Source: Actinomycetes bacterium (lineage in GTDB: Bacteria; Actinomycetota; Actinomycetes; Streptosporangiales; Streptosporangiaceae). From it: DNA of 64,000 nucleotides. The notes under the pieces were generated by a model, which searched no databases, was not told the origin of the DNA, and worked only from the letters and a program-made list of their open reading frames with translations. Each line of letters starts with the position of its first letter. Position 1 is the first letter of the stretch. This document shows, piece after piece, positions 42,742 through 51,381 of this stretch. The stretch spans positions 57,166 to 121,165 of the forward strand of contig JAJYTD010000010.1 of NCBI GenBank assembly GCA_021793235.1, written 5' to 3'. A program made the translations under genes and the position numbers.

Positions 42742-43590
42742 TCACGACCGCCGGGGCGGGCGGATTCCGCGGAACTCCCAGTCACCGCCGAGCGCGGTGG
42801 AGAGGACCTCCTCGGACTCGGTGGGCTGGGCCCCCACGTCGGTGCGGATCGGCGTCGGGCCGGTGACCACGTGGTTGGTGAGCCTGCCCAGCCCTTCGGC
42901 TTCGACCTCAACGGTGTCGCCCGGTTTGACCGGCCGGGAGTTGGCCGGTGTCCCCGAGAGCAGTACGTCGCCGGGGTGGAGGGTGATGGTGCGGGCGATG
43001 TCGGCGACCAGGTAGTGCATGTCCCACTCCATCTCGTCGGTGGAGCCGTCCTGCACCAGCGTGCCGTTGACGTAGGTGCGCAGGTACTTGCCGCGGAAGT
43101 CCCAGTCGGTGACCAGCCCCGGACCCAGCGGGCACAGCGTGTCGGAGCCCTTGACCCGCAGCATCGACCCGGCGTCGGTGTCGCGGAAGTCGTGCAGGCC
43201 GAAGTCGTTGGCGACGGTGTAGCCGGCGATGTAGTCCCCGGCCGCGGCAGGAGCCACGTTGCGGCAGGTCCGGCCGATGACGATGGCGACCTCACCCTCG
43301 TAGTTGAGCCACGTGCAGCCTTCGGGGCGGACAATCGCCCCCTTGTGGGCGTTGAGGGACGACGTCGGCTTGTGGAAGTAGGTCGGAGCCGGGGGCAGTC
43401 GCGTCTGGAACTCCTCGACGCGGCTGCGGTGGTTGAGATGGACGGCGATGACCTTGGTGGGCTCGACCGGCGGCAGGTGCTGGGCAGCGTCAGCCTGCAC
43501 CCGGCGCCCGTCGGCGGCGACGAGCTCGTCGCCTTCGCGGACGACCTGCACGGCGGCGCCGTCGAGCAGGATACGGCGGTACTCAGGCAT
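42742..43590 (-). CDS. Fumarylacetoacetate-hydrolase-family isomerase/decarboxylase (HpaG/HpcE-like)
   Basis: A 282-residue FAH-family enzyme. VIAVHLNHRSRVEEF opens the FAH domain; LNYEGEVAIVIGRTCRNV supplies the metal-binding Glu pair; YTVANDFGLHDFR and GDVLLSGTPANSRPVKPGDTVEVEAEGLG are classic. In homoprotocatechuate catabolism such enzymes decarboxylate and isomerise the ring-fission product after HpaE. E. coli HpaG has two such domains in one chain; this has one, as in many actinobacteria. Overlaps the dioxygenase stop by eight bases. Confidence 0.87.
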   Translation of the reverse strand: MPEYRRILLDGAAVQVVREGDELVAADGRRVQADAAQHLPPVEPTKVIAVHLNHRSRVEEFQTRLPPAPTYFHKPTSSLNAHKGAIVRPEGCTWLNYEGEVAIVIGRTCRNVAPAAAGDYIAGYTVANDFGLHDFRDTDAGSMLRVKGSDTLCPLGPGLVTDWDFRGKYLRTYVNGTLVQDGSTDEMEWDMHYLVADIARTITLHPGDVLLSGTPANSRPVKPGDTVEVEAEGLGRLTNHVVTGPTPIRTDVGAQPTESEEVLSTALGGDWEFRGIRPPRRS

Positions 43591-44497
43591 GGGCTTCCTC
43601 CCGCTGTGAGTCGGTGGCGGTCCAACCGTTCGCGGGCCGGTCGAACCAGAGGTGCGCCTGCCCGGTGCCGATGGAGTTCTCGTACTGGCCGTACTGGCGG
43701 GCGCGGGCCGTGCAGGCCGCCTCGCCCAGGGCGCCGATCATCATCAGGTAGTGGAAGAACTTCGCCTCGGGCTTGTGCCTCCAGAACTCCGGCATGGTCT
43801 GCAGCACCTTGTCGTGGCGGCCTTCTGTGAACCAGACGATCCGCTGGTAGTCGGCCTCGCGGGCCTCGGGGGTGAAGATGTGCGACGGGTCGCTGGCCTC
43901 GTGGTCGCGCAGTTCACGCAGCGGCCAGAAGGTGTGGGAGAGGGCGCCGGAGGCGATCAGCAGGACCTTGCGGTCGGTGGCGGCGATCCCGTCGGCAAGG
44001 GCACGGCCCAGGCGCAGGTGATCCTCCATGTCGCCGGTCTGGCAGACGCCGATGGTCACCCAGCGCTTGTCGGGCAGCCCTTCGCCGAGGTACTTCCACA
44101 GGTTGATGGTGGCGTAGTAGATGGGCAGGTAATCGTCGTCGATGGCGGTGATCCAGGTGCCGTGCTTGTCGGCGAACCCCGCGATGCTGTGGGCCAGCTC
44201 GGGGTCGCCCGGGAAGTCGTAGGGCATCCGGCACATGCCGCGGGGCAGCTCTTCGGAAGTGAACAGCCCCGCCCGGCGCTGCTGGGCGGTGACCACGAAC
44301 TCAACGGTGGTCGCCCAGTGCGAGTCGAGGACTACGACGGTGTCGTAGTCGAGCGTTTCGAAGACGTCCGCGCGCAGTTGCTTGAGCCCGGGGACGAGGG
44401 AGATCTCCTTTCCCTCGTTGAGCTCTCGGCGGTCGGCCTCGGGCAGCACGATGGTGGGCACGTGGGCGAGCAGGCCCGCCCCGACGATCTCACCCAT
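43583..44497 (-). CDS. hpaD: 3,4-dihydroxyphenylacetate 2,3-dioxygenase (class III extradiol)
   Basis: A 304-residue LigB-superfamily ring-cleavage enzyme. Fe(II) ligands can be placed at His12 (GLLAHVPTI), His60 (VVLDSHWATT) and the Glu of YENSIGTGQAHLWF near residue 266. RGMCRMPYDFPGDPELA and SGALSHTFWPLREL are further matches to HpaD/HpcB. It opens homoprotocatechuate between C2 and C3 to carboxymethyl-hydroxymuconate semialdehyde. It overlaps the semialdehyde dehydrogenase gene by eight bases, matching the reaction order. The call rests on motifs and context; a related catechol is an alternative substrate. Confidence 0.87.
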   Translation of the reverse strand: MGEIVGAGLLAHVPTIVLPEADRRELNEGKEISLVPGLKQLRADVFETLDYDTVVVLDSHWATTVEFVVTAQQRRAGLFTSEELPRGMCRMPYDFPGDPELAHSIAGFADKHGTWITAIDDDYLPIYYATINLWKYLGEGLPDKRWVTIGVCQTGDMEDHLRLGRALADGIAATDRKVLLIASGALSHTFWPLRELRDHEASDPSHIFTPEAREADYQRIVWFTEGRHDKVLQTMPEFWRHKPEAKFFHYLMMIGALGEAACTARARQYGQYENSIGTGQAHLWFDRPANGWTATDSQREEAHA

Positions 44498-45959
44498 GGT
44501 CTGTCCATCCTTTCGGTGCTGTGACGGTGTTCTTGAGGTCGCAGTAGAAGTCGAAGCTCCAGTTGCCGCCTTCCCGGCCGATGCCGGAGTCGCGGGAGCC
44601 GCCGAACGGGGCGCGCAGGTCGCGGACGAAGAAGCAGTTGACCCAGACGGTGCCGGCGGTCAGCCGGGCGGTGACGCGGTCGGCGCGCTCGGCGCTGCCG
44701 GAGGCGACGGTGGCCGCCAGCCCGAAATGGGTGTCGTTGGCCAGGCGGACGGCCTCGTCCTCGGTGTCGAAGGTCTGCAGGGTGAGGACGGGGCCGAAGA
44801 CCTCCTCCTGCACGATCTCGCTGTCTTGGGCGACATCGGTCAGCAGCGTGGGCCGGTAGTACAGGCCGCCGAGGTCGGTGTTGGGTCCGCCGCCGATGAC
44901 GGGGCGCGCGCCTTTTGCGATCGCCCGCTGGACGAAGCCGTCGATCCGCTCGATCTGGCGGGGGTGGATGTTGGGGCCGATGTCGGTGGCCTCGTCGCGG
45001 GGGTCGCCTTGGACCAGGGCACTGGCCCGTTCGATGAACCGGCGGGTGAACTCCTCGGCGATGGTGGACTCCACCAGGATCCGCGTGCCGGCCAGGCACA
45101 CCTGACCGGCGTTGTCGTACTGCTCCACGGCCAGGTCGACGGCGAGGTCCAGGTCGGCGTCGGCAAAGACCAGCAGCGGTGACTTGCCGCCCAGCTCCAG
45201 GCTGAGCGGGGTGAGGTTGGCGGCCGCGGCCTGGGAGATGCGACGGGCGGTCGGCACCGAACCGGTGAAACTGATCCGGCGCACGCCGGGGTGGGCGACG
45301 AGGGCGGCGCCGGCCTCGTCGCCGTGGCCCTGGAGCACGTTGAAGACGCCGTTGGGCAGTCCCGCCTCGGCGCAGATGTCGGCCAGCAGAGAGGCGGTCA
45401 GCGGGGACCATTCGGCCGGTTTGAGCACCACAGTGTTCCCGGCGGCCAGAGCCGGGGCGATCTTCCAGGTGGCGAGCATCAGCGGGGCGTTCCACGGGGT
45501 GATGAGCGCGCACGGTCCGGCCGGGTCCCAGGAGACGCGGTTGGTGTGGCCGCGGGTGTCGAAGGGCGGGTGCGCCAACTCCAGCAGCCAGTCGGCGAAG
45601 AACCGGAAGTTGTGCGCGACCCGGGGCATGACGCCGCGGAGGTGGGAGCGCAGCAGTGCGCCGTTGTCGCGGGTCTCGACGGCCGCCAGCTCCCCGATGC
45701 GCTTGTCCACACCGTCGGCGATGCTGTGCAGCAGGCGGGACCGTTCGGCCGGGGTGGTGGCGGCCCAGGCGGGGAAGGCCTCCTGGGCCGCTGCGACGGC
45801 GGCCGCTGCTTCGGTGGCCGTGCCGCGGGCGATGCGGCCGAGTTCGGCCCCGTCGATCGGAGAGATGTCGGTGAAGGTCTCGGCGGAGGCGACGCGCCGC
45901 CCGCCGATCCAGTGGCGGGTATCGACGGCGGTGCCGGCGACGGTGATGGTAGTGGACAT
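44490..45959 (-). CDS. hpaE: 5-carboxymethyl-2-hydroxymuconate semialdehyde dehydrogenase-like
   Basis: A 489-residue aldehyde dehydrogenase. RHWIGGRRVASAETFTDISPIDGAELGRIARG is the HpaE-like N-terminus. The catalytic Glu is in LELGGKSPLL and the Cys in YDNAGQVCLAGTR; the C-terminus reads CFFVRDLRAPFGGSRDSGIGREGG. Position directly before hpaD, and general HpaE-like sequence, support oxidation of the ring-fission semialdehyde. It differs from the PuuC-like dehydrogenase, so the two are not redundant. Confidence 0.87.
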   Translation of the reverse strand: MSTTITVAGTAVDTRHWIGGRRVASAETFTDISPIDGAELGRIARGTATEAAAAVAAAQEAFPAWAATTPAERSRLLHSIADGVDKRIGELAAVETRDNGALLRSHLRGVMPRVAHNFRFFADWLLELAHPPFDTRGHTNRVSWDPAGPCALITPWNAPLMLATWKIAPALAAGNTVVLKPAEWSPLTASLLADICAEAGLPNGVFNVLQGHGDEAGAALVAHPGVRRISFTGSVPTARRISQAAAANLTPLSLELGGKSPLLVFADADLDLAVDLAVEQYDNAGQVCLAGTRILVESTIAEEFTRRFIERASALVQGDPRDEATDIGPNIHPRQIERIDGFVQRAIAKGARPVIGGGPNTDLGGLYYRPTLLTDVAQDSEIVQEEVFGPVLTLQTFDTEDEAVRLANDTHFGLAATVASGSAERADRVTARLTAGTVWVNCFFVRDLRAPFGGSRDSGIGREGGNWSFDFYCDLKNTVTAPKGWTDHG

Positions 45960-45988
45960 TGCCGGGTCTCCAGGGGTGTGTCGTCGGG

Positions 45989-46795
45989 CTACTCGGCGCC
46001 GGAGGTGCCCTGCTCCAGGAGGGTTCCGCCGTTCCAGACGACACCCACCTGCCGGTAGTAGGCGGCGATCGGTTCGCGGACCGCGAGCAGGGACAGCTCC
46101 TCAGTGGGGGAGTCGAACAGGTCCAGGTCGGCCTCGCCCTTCCACGCCGGTCCGGCCTCGACGGAGGCGGCCCCCGATTCGACCAGTTCGTCCAGCGCAA
46201 GCCCCCCGCCCTTCTCGATGGAGGGCATCCAGCGGTGATGGGCCATCGGGTGGGCGTTGACGAACCCGTTGTTCTCGGCGAGTTCGCGCAGTGTGACCAC
46301 CGCCTGGGCCAGCCGGCGGTCGGCCGCGGCCAGGGTGGCGCCGAAGCGGGCACCGGCCTCGATGCGCGGGGCAGGGCCGTAGGGGTGGGGCCGGGTCATG
46401 TGGATGGAGCCGAACTTCTTGGGGTAGCCCTGGTGCAGTCCGCGGGCGATGGAGAAGTCCTTGTCCACCCAGATGTAGACGCAGCGGGTGTAGGTGCGCC
46501 CCTTGTAGGAGCAGCGGACGACCGCGAACATCTCCTTGTACTGTGCGCGGACCGGGTCCAGCAGCTCTTCCTTCGACTCCGCGCAGGACTGCCAGTCGGC
46601 CCAGATGAGCGCGACCGCTCCCGGGTCTTCTGCGGCCGGTTCCAGCGGCTCGGGCAGCAGTTCCCGAACCCGGTCGGGATCGGTGCGGTACTCGACGGTG
46701 AGCAGGTCGCCCGAGTAGTGCCACGGGGGCGGGGGGATGATCGACGACTGGCCGGTCGCCGTCTTGGGGTAGAAGTAGCCGCGAACGGTGGCCAC
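45989..46795 (-). CDS. Acetoacetate-decarboxylase-fold protein
   Basis: A 268-residue ADC-family protein (PF06314). LLTVEYRTDPDRVRELLPEPLEP and MFAVVRCSYKGRTYTRCVYIWVDKD are fold landmarks. GLHQGYPKKFGSI contains the double Lys that forms and tunes the Schiff base in acetoacetate decarboxylase. It may therefore decarboxylate or retro-aldol-cleave a beta-keto acid. It is not part of the standard homoprotocatechuate pathway, whose HpaF, HpaH and HpaI are missing from the window, so it may give a different fate to a ring-fission product. RBS AGGAGG before the ATG. Confidence 0.82.
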   Translation of the reverse strand: MATVRGYFYPKTATGQSSIIPPPPWHYSGDLLTVEYRTDPDRVRELLPEPLEPAAEDPGAVALIWADWQSCAESKEELLDPVRAQYKEMFAVVRCSYKGRTYTRCVYIWVDKDFSIARGLHQGYPKKFGSIHMTRPHPYGPAPRIEAGARFGATLAAADRRLAQAVVTLRELAENNGFVNAHPMAHHRWMPSIEKGGGLALDELVESGAASVEAGPAWKGEADLDLFDSPTEELSLLAVREPIAAYYRQVGVVWNGGTLLEQGTSGAE

Positions 46796-46861
46796 GTTTT
46801 CCTCCTGGTCATCGGGGTGCCGCGGACTGTTCAGGGTCCGCGGGTCGGGGCCGGGGTGCGG

Positions 46862-48070
46862 TCAGGCCGCCGCGGGTTGAGCGAGCAGCCCGGCGCGGTG
46901 GCGGGCGGCCCCGGCCATGGCCTTGGGTCCGCCAAGGGCCACGACGCCGACCAGGCGGTCGTGCGTGTGGTAGCCCACGGTGATGTCTTTGTCGGCGGAG
47001 CCCTCCAGAACACGGATGTCGTCCATACCGAGGGAGGGGGCTCCGAAGGACTGGATCCGAAAGCCGTGCTGGTCGCTCCAGAAAGCGGGCAGTGGCGCGA
47101 AAGGGGCGCGGTCGGGCTCGGCCCCCATCAGGTGGGCGGTGAGGGCCGCGGCAGCGTGTTTCGCGCTGTCGCCGGGGATCGACCAGTGTTCGACGCGGCG
47201 CGGAACGCCGTCGTAGCGGGCGTTGGGGAAGCGTGCGACGTCGCCGACGGCGACCGCGTGCGGCAGGGATCCGGCCCGCAGCAGTTCGTCGGTGCGCACT
47301 CCGTCGGACAGGTCCAGGCCGTTTCCCGCCAGCCATTCGGTGTTGGGGAGGGATCCGACCGCTTCGACCACGACGTCGGCCGGTAGTTCGGTGCCGTCGT
47401 CGAGGACGATCCCGGTGACGCGGTCGGTGCCCTGGAAAGCCGTGACGGTACGGCCGAGAGCGAATCGCACGCCGCGTTCGCGGTGGCGTTCGAGGAGGAC
47501 CTCGGCGAGCGGTCGGCCCAGCGGGCGCAGCATGGGCAGCGGTTCCGGGTCGATGACGGTGACCTCTGCGGCACCCAGCCCGATCGCGGTCGCGGCCACC
47601 TCGCAGCCGATGAACCCGGCACCGACGACCGCGACCCGCACGCCGGGGCGAAGCAGGGCGGCGCGCAGCCCGTCGGCGTCGTCGATGGTGCGTACTGTGT
47701 GGCGACCGGCGGCAGGACCGGGGAGGGGCAGTCGCCGGGGGCGCACGCCGGTGGCGGCGACCAGCCCGTCGAAGGCGACCTGCTCCCCGGTGCCCAGTTC
47801 CAGGGTGCGGTCGTGCAGCCGGGCCGCGGTAACGGTGGTCCCGAGCCGCCACTCCACGTCGGAGACGGAGGAGCGGCGGCGCAGGGCCAGCGACGGGAAA
47901 TCGACGGTGCCGGCGAGCGCCTCCTTGGACAGCGGGGGCCGGTTGTAGGGCGGGTGCGCTTCGGCGCCGAAGAGGGTGATCCGCCCGGTCCACCCGGCGG
48001 CGCGCAACTGCTCGGCGGCGCGGAGGCCGCCCATGGAAGCGCCGACGACCACGATGCGTTGGGCGGCCAT
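46862..48070 (-). CDS. Ferredoxin reductase, FAD-dependent (putidaredoxin-reductase type)
   Basis: A 402-residue flavoprotein. RIVVVGASMGGLRAAEQLRAAGW is the FAD ADP-binding site; YNRPPLSKEALAG and ATGVRPR are class motifs; VAVVGAGFIGCEVAATAIGLG is the NAD(P)H site; HAVAVGDVARFP is the second FAD motif. It passes electrons from NAD(P)H to the ferredoxin whose gene ends three bases upstream. The P450 at 49900 is the likely final acceptor. Confidence 0.9.
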   Translation of the reverse strand: MAAQRIVVVGASMGGLRAAEQLRAAGWTGRITLFGAEAHPPYNRPPLSKEALAGTVDFPSLALRRRSSVSDVEWRLGTTVTAARLHDRTLELGTGEQVAFDGLVAATGVRPRRLPLPGPAAGRHTVRTIDDADGLRAALLRPGVRVAVVGAGFIGCEVAATAIGLGAAEVTVIDPEPLPMLRPLGRPLAEVLLERHRERGVRFALGRTVTAFQGTDRVTGIVLDDGTELPADVVVEAVGSLPNTEWLAGNGLDLSDGVRTDELLRAGSLPHAVAVGDVARFPNARYDGVPRRVEHWSIPGDSAKHAAAALTAHLMGAEPDRAPFAPLPAFWSDQHGFRIQSFGAPSLGMDDIRVLEGSADKDITVGYHTHDRLVGVVALGGPKAMAGAARHRAGLLAQPAAA

Positions 48071-48073
48071 CAG

Positions 48074-48262
48074 TCAGTCCTCGATGGTGATGGCCTGAAG
48101 GGGGCAGACGTCGGCGGCGTCTTCGACCTGGTCGCGCAGTGCCTCGTCGGGATCGCTGGTGTAGACGAGGTGTCCGGAGTCGTCGAGCTGGAAGACCTCG
48201 GGAGCGGAGAAGACGCACTGCCCGTGGTCCTGGCATTTGTTCATGTCGACAACGACCTTCAT
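48074..48262 (-). CDS. [3Fe-4S]-type ferredoxin
   Basis: A 62-residue ferredoxin with Cys10-x2-His13-x2-Cys16 (KCQDHGQC) and a third Cys in DVCPLQAI; the His in place of a fourth Cys is typical of P450-partner [3Fe-4S] ferredoxins. ATG 48262 has a full AGGAGG box. First gene of the minus-strand operon that continues through the reductase, ADC, HpaE, HpaD and FAH genes. The palindrome at 48329 controls its promoter, and the P450 operon runs the other way. Confidence 0.92.
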   Translation of the reverse strand: MKVVVDMNKCQDHGQCVFSAPEVFQLDDSGHLVYTSDPDEALRDQVEDAADVCPLQAITIED

Positions 48263-48328
48263 GGTCGGCCTCCTGGAGGTTGCGGGGGAGCATCGTGGGA
48301 GGCGGGACGGGGCCCGACCTGACCCAAA

Positions 48329-48348
48329 GTCGTTTGGCTCCAAACAAA
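48329..48348. promoter_or_regulatory. Palindromic operator of the amine regulon, ferredoxin copy
   Basis: GTCGTTTGGCTCCAAACAAA: arms TCGTTTGG and CCAAACAA about a 2-base centre. It lies 67 bases upstream of the ferredoxin start, in the divergent promoter region. Confidence 0.75.
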
Positions 48349-48436
48349 ATAGATGGGACGTCGGCCCAGGTCAACATCTTGGGGGCGGTGGATAATCGAT
48401 TTTGGTGACGTCTTGTGAAATACGACACCAAGGCTT

Positions 48437-48456
48437 ATCGTTTGCTCCCAAACGAT
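48437..48456. promoter_or_regulatory. Palindromic operator of the amine regulon, gamma-glutamyl ligase copy
   Basis: ATCGTTTG-CTCC-CAAACGAT has perfect 8-base arms. It lies 76 bases before the GTG at 48532 and inside the longer open frame from 48415, which argues that the longer start is wrong. Confidence 0.78.
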
Positions 48457-48531
48457 CTGTTCGGGCTGCTCCGGTCCGTCCTGTCGTCATCTTGCATCGC
48501 CACCCATCCCCCGTCCCCAGAGGAGAAACCG

Positions 48532-49884
48532 GTGAGCACCTCCTCCGTACAGATCCAGCAGGACATCGAACGCCTGACCGCGCAAGGCATCGATATCGTC
48601 CGGGTCGCCTATCCCGACATGATCGGGACCGACCGCGCCCGTAACGTCCTGCTGGAGCACCTCCCCTCCGCGTGCGAGCACGGGCTCGCGTTCTGCCGGG
48701 CCGTCTACCACACCAGTCCCCAGGGAGACGTGGTGCCGGTCGCCGGCGGACTGGACGCCGGGCTTCCCGACATCGCCGTCTATCCCGATCTGTCCACGCT
48801 GGCCCCGCTGCCCTGGGAGCCGGGTGTCGCCTGGTGTCAGGGAGAAGCCATCGACCCCGTGACCGGGACAGCCGCCCCCGAGTCCCCGCGTGATCTGCTG
48901 CGCTCGGTACTCGACCGCTGTGCCGAACACGGGTTGCGGCTGATATCAGCCCCCGAGCTGGAGTACTTCCTGTGCGATCCCGACCCCGGGTCCCCCACCG
49001 GCTGGCGCCGCTACGCCGATGCCCCCGGCAACGTCTACACCTCCGGACTCCGAGGCGACCCCGACGGCCATCTCACCCGGACCCTGCGGTACCTGCGGGA
49101 TCTGGGAATCGGTGTCACCACCGCCAACCACGAGTTCAGCAGCGGCCAGTTCGAGATCAACCTGGTCCACTCCGAGGCGCTCGACTCCGCCGACCGCGCC
49201 TTCCGCTTCAAATCGGCCATCAAGGAGCTGGCGCGTGCCGAAGGCCGGCGGGCGACATTCATGGCCAAGCCCTTCAACGACGAGGGCGGCTCCGGGTTCC
49301 ACCTGCACCTGTCCGGCCAGGACGAGCAGGGCCGCAACAGCTTCGACGATCCATCGGGCTCCTACGGTCTGTCCACCACGGCCCGGTACGCCATCGCCGG
49401 AGTCCTCGCCCACGCCCCCGCGCTCACCGCGCTGCTCAGCCCGACCATCAACTCCTATAAACGCTTCGGTCCCGACACCCTGGCGCCCTGGCTCATCGAC
49501 TGGGGGCTGGACAAGCGCAGCGCCATGGTCCGCATCCCGCCGGAGCGCGGCGCGGGAGCCCGGATAGAGCTGCGGCTGGGCGATGCCAGCGCCAACCCCT
49601 ACCTGGCGGTCGCGGGCACCGCGGCCGCGATCCTGCTGGGGGTGCTGGCCGCCGAAGAGCCGCCCGCGCCGCTCGAAGGCTACGGATACGACGCCACCAA
49701 AGCACCCGTACTCCCCATGACCCTCCCCGCGGCACTCGACGCGTTCGAAGCCGACACCGAGCTGATCGAGATCCTCGGTAAAGACTTCGCCTCCGCATTC
49801 GTCACCTACAAGCGCGACGAGATCGAACGCTTCCAGCGCCATGTCACCGACTGGGAGTTCACCGAGTACGCCTACCACCTGTGA
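48532..49884 (+). CDS. Glutamine-synthetase-like gamma-glutamyl amine ligase (PuuA/GlnA3-GlnA4 type)
   Basis: A 450-residue GS-fold enzyme. Metal and substrate sites appear in APELEYFL, NHEFSSGQFEINL, GGSGFHLHLS and ERGAGARIELRLGDASANPYL; NSYKRF precedes the nucleotide region. The adenylylation loop of GlnA is absent. The N-terminal beta-grasp is short with DMIGTDRARNV, as in PuuA, GlnA3 and GlnA4, which join glutamate to putrescine, polyamines or ethanolamine. GTG 48532 follows AGAGGAGAAAC. First gene of an operon with the P450, 15 bases apart. It probably traps the imported amine as a gamma-glutamyl amide. Confidence 0.88.
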   Translation: MSTSSVQIQQDIERLTAQGIDIVRVAYPDMIGTDRARNVLLEHLPSACEHGLAFCRAVYHTSPQGDVVPVAGGLDAGLPDIAVYPDLSTLAPLPWEPGVAWCQGEAIDPVTGTAAPESPRDLLRSVLDRCAEHGLRLISAPELEYFLCDPDPGSPTGWRRYADAPGNVYTSGLRGDPDGHLTRTLRYLRDLGIGVTTANHEFSSGQFEINLVHSEALDSADRAFRFKSAIKELARAEGRRATFMAKPFNDEGGSGFHLHLSGQDEQGRNSFDDPSGSYGLSTTARYAIAGVLAHAPALTALLSPTINSYKRFGPDTLAPWLIDWGLDKRSAMVRIPPERGAGARIELRLGDASANPYLAVAGTAAAILLGVLAAEEPPAPLEGYGYDATKAPVLPMTLPAALDAFEADTELIEILGKDFASAFVTYKRDEIERFQRHVTDWEFTEYAYHL

Positions 49885-49899
49885 GGCAAGGAGCCACCC

Positions 49900-51180
49900 G
49901 TGACCGAATTGCTCGCTGAGACGACCCGCCCCCTGCCGCTGGAAGAGGTGGACCTGGCCGACAACGACCGGTTCCTCGACGGCGTCACCCCTTGGCGGAT
50001 GTTCCACACCCTGCGCCACGAGGACCCCGTGCACTGGCAGCCCGAACCAGAGCCCAACACCGGATTCTGGTCGGTCACCCGCCACGCCGACATCGTCCGC
50101 GTCGACCGCGACGCAGAGACCTTCACCTCCACCAAGTTCGTCAACCTGGAGGAGGTCGATGACGACCAGATCGCCAAGCGCCGCTCCATGCTGGAGACGG
50201 ACGGACTGCGCCACACCGCTCTGCGCCGCCTGCTGCACCGGCAGTTCACCCCGCGCGCCGTCGCCCAGTACACCGACTTCCTGCGCGGCCTGACCGCACG
50301 GACCCTCGACGCCGCCCTGCCCAAGGGGAGGTTCGACTTCGTCTCCGAGGTCGCCGCCGATTTCCCCATCAACGTGCTGGCCCGCATGTTCGATGTTCCG
50401 GGAGAGGACACCCAGCAGCTCATCGACTGGGGCAACCGCATCATCGGCAACACCGATCCCGACTACGCCGATGTGCTGCTGCACAGCCAGGAGAGCGAGA
50501 AGTACCGCGACCTTCCCTTCCGCAGCCCGGCGGCACTGGAGGTCTTCGCCTACGGGCGCGAACTGGCCGCCCAGCGCAAGGGGGGCGACAACACCGACCT
50601 GATCAGCCAGTTGGTCAACCAGCTCCCCTCCGACGGTGTCCCACTCTCCGACCGCGACTTCGACAATTACTTCCTGCTGCTGGTCGTCGCCGGTAACGAG
50701 ACCACCCGGCACGCCATCTCCCACAGCATGCTCGCGCTGATCCAGCACCCCGAGCAGCTCGACCGGCTGCGCCGTGACCCGTCCCTGATCCCCGGCGCGG
50801 TCGAGGAGTTCCTGCGCTGGGCCTCCCCGGTCTACCACTTCCGCCGCACCGCCACCCGCGACACCGAATTGGGCGGAAAGCAGATCAAGGAGGGCGACAA
50901 GGTCGTGTTGTGGTTCGCCTCCGGCAACCGCGACGAGGACGTCTTCGACCGCCCCTACGAGTTCGACGTCACCCGCACCAACATCGACCACGTCACCTTC
51001 GGCAAGGGCAGTCCGCACTTCTGCCTGGGCAACGCACTGGCCCGGCTGGAGATCCGGATCATGTTCGAAGAACTGATTCCCCGCCTGGCCGATATCCGGG
51101 TCGACGGGGACATCCGCCGGGTCCGCTCCAACTTCGTCAACGGGATCAAGGAGCTTCCGGTCGAGGTCACCCTCGCCTGA
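49900..51180 (+). CDS. Cytochrome P450
   Basis: A 426-residue soluble P450. The I-helix oxygen site is LVVAGNETTRHAIS, the K-helix ExxR is in EEFLRWASPVYHFRR, and the heme Cys375 is in FGKGSPHFCLGNALARLE. GNRDEDVFDRPYEFDVTR is the meander. The general look is that of CYP124/125/142 and related actinobacterial P450s. It follows the gamma-glutamyl ligase in the same operon and faces the ferredoxin and reductase genes, so a full class I system is local. Hydroxylation next to the amide nitrogen, ring hydroxylation or O-demethylation of the glutamylated amine are all possible. Confidence 0.92.
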   Translation: MTELLAETTRPLPLEEVDLADNDRFLDGVTPWRMFHTLRHEDPVHWQPEPEPNTGFWSVTRHADIVRVDRDAETFTSTKFVNLEEVDDDQIAKRRSMLETDGLRHTALRRLLHRQFTPRAVAQYTDFLRGLTARTLDAALPKGRFDFVSEVAADFPINVLARMFDVPGEDTQQLIDWGNRIIGNTDPDYADVLLHSQESEKYRDLPFRSPAALEVFAYGRELAAQRKGGDNTDLISQLVNQLPSDGVPLSDRDFDNYFLLLVVAGNETTRHAISHSMLALIQHPEQLDRLRRDPSLIPGAVEEFLRWASPVYHFRRTATRDTELGGKQIKEGDKVVLWFASGNRDEDVFDRPYEFDVTRTNIDHVTFGKGSPHFCLGNALARLEIRIMFEELIPRLADIRVDGDIRRVRSNFVNGIKELPVEVTLA

Positions 51181-51311
51181 GGCCGGTGACAGGGCGGCGG
51201 CGGGACGGGGACCGTCCATTCATCCCGCCGCCGGAGACTCCGGCAGAGGTGCGGCCGTCCTGCTCAGCGTGCCGCGCGGGGTCGCGTGCCGAGAAGGACG
51301 GCCTACCGCAT

Positions 51312-51331
51312 ACCATTTGCTACCAAACGAC
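51312..51331. promoter_or_regulatory. Palindromic operator of the amine regulon, amidotransferase copy
   Basis: ACCATTTGCTACCAAACGAC: the right arm CAAACGA is intact, the left arm partly degenerate (ATTTG). 50 bases before the start of the amidotransferase-fold gene. Confidence 0.68.
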
Positions 51332-51381
51332 TTCTTTGTCGGGGTGCCGTAAGCGGCGGTGTCGAGAGAAACGGAGGCCAC

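Noticed and set aside
48415..48531. N-terminal extension of the gamma-glutamyl ligase
   Set aside because: It would place the regulon palindrome inside the coding region; GTG 48532 has a good RBS and family homology begins after it.
42742..51180. Natural-product biosynthetic cluster because of the P450, ferredoxin and ligase genes
   Set aside because: No PKS, NRPS, terpene or RiPP core gene is present; the partner enzymes are all catabolic and share one operator.
48946..51219. 757-codon minus-strand frame opposite the ligase and P450
   Set aside because: Antisense shadow; the opposite strand carries complete GS and P450 motifs.
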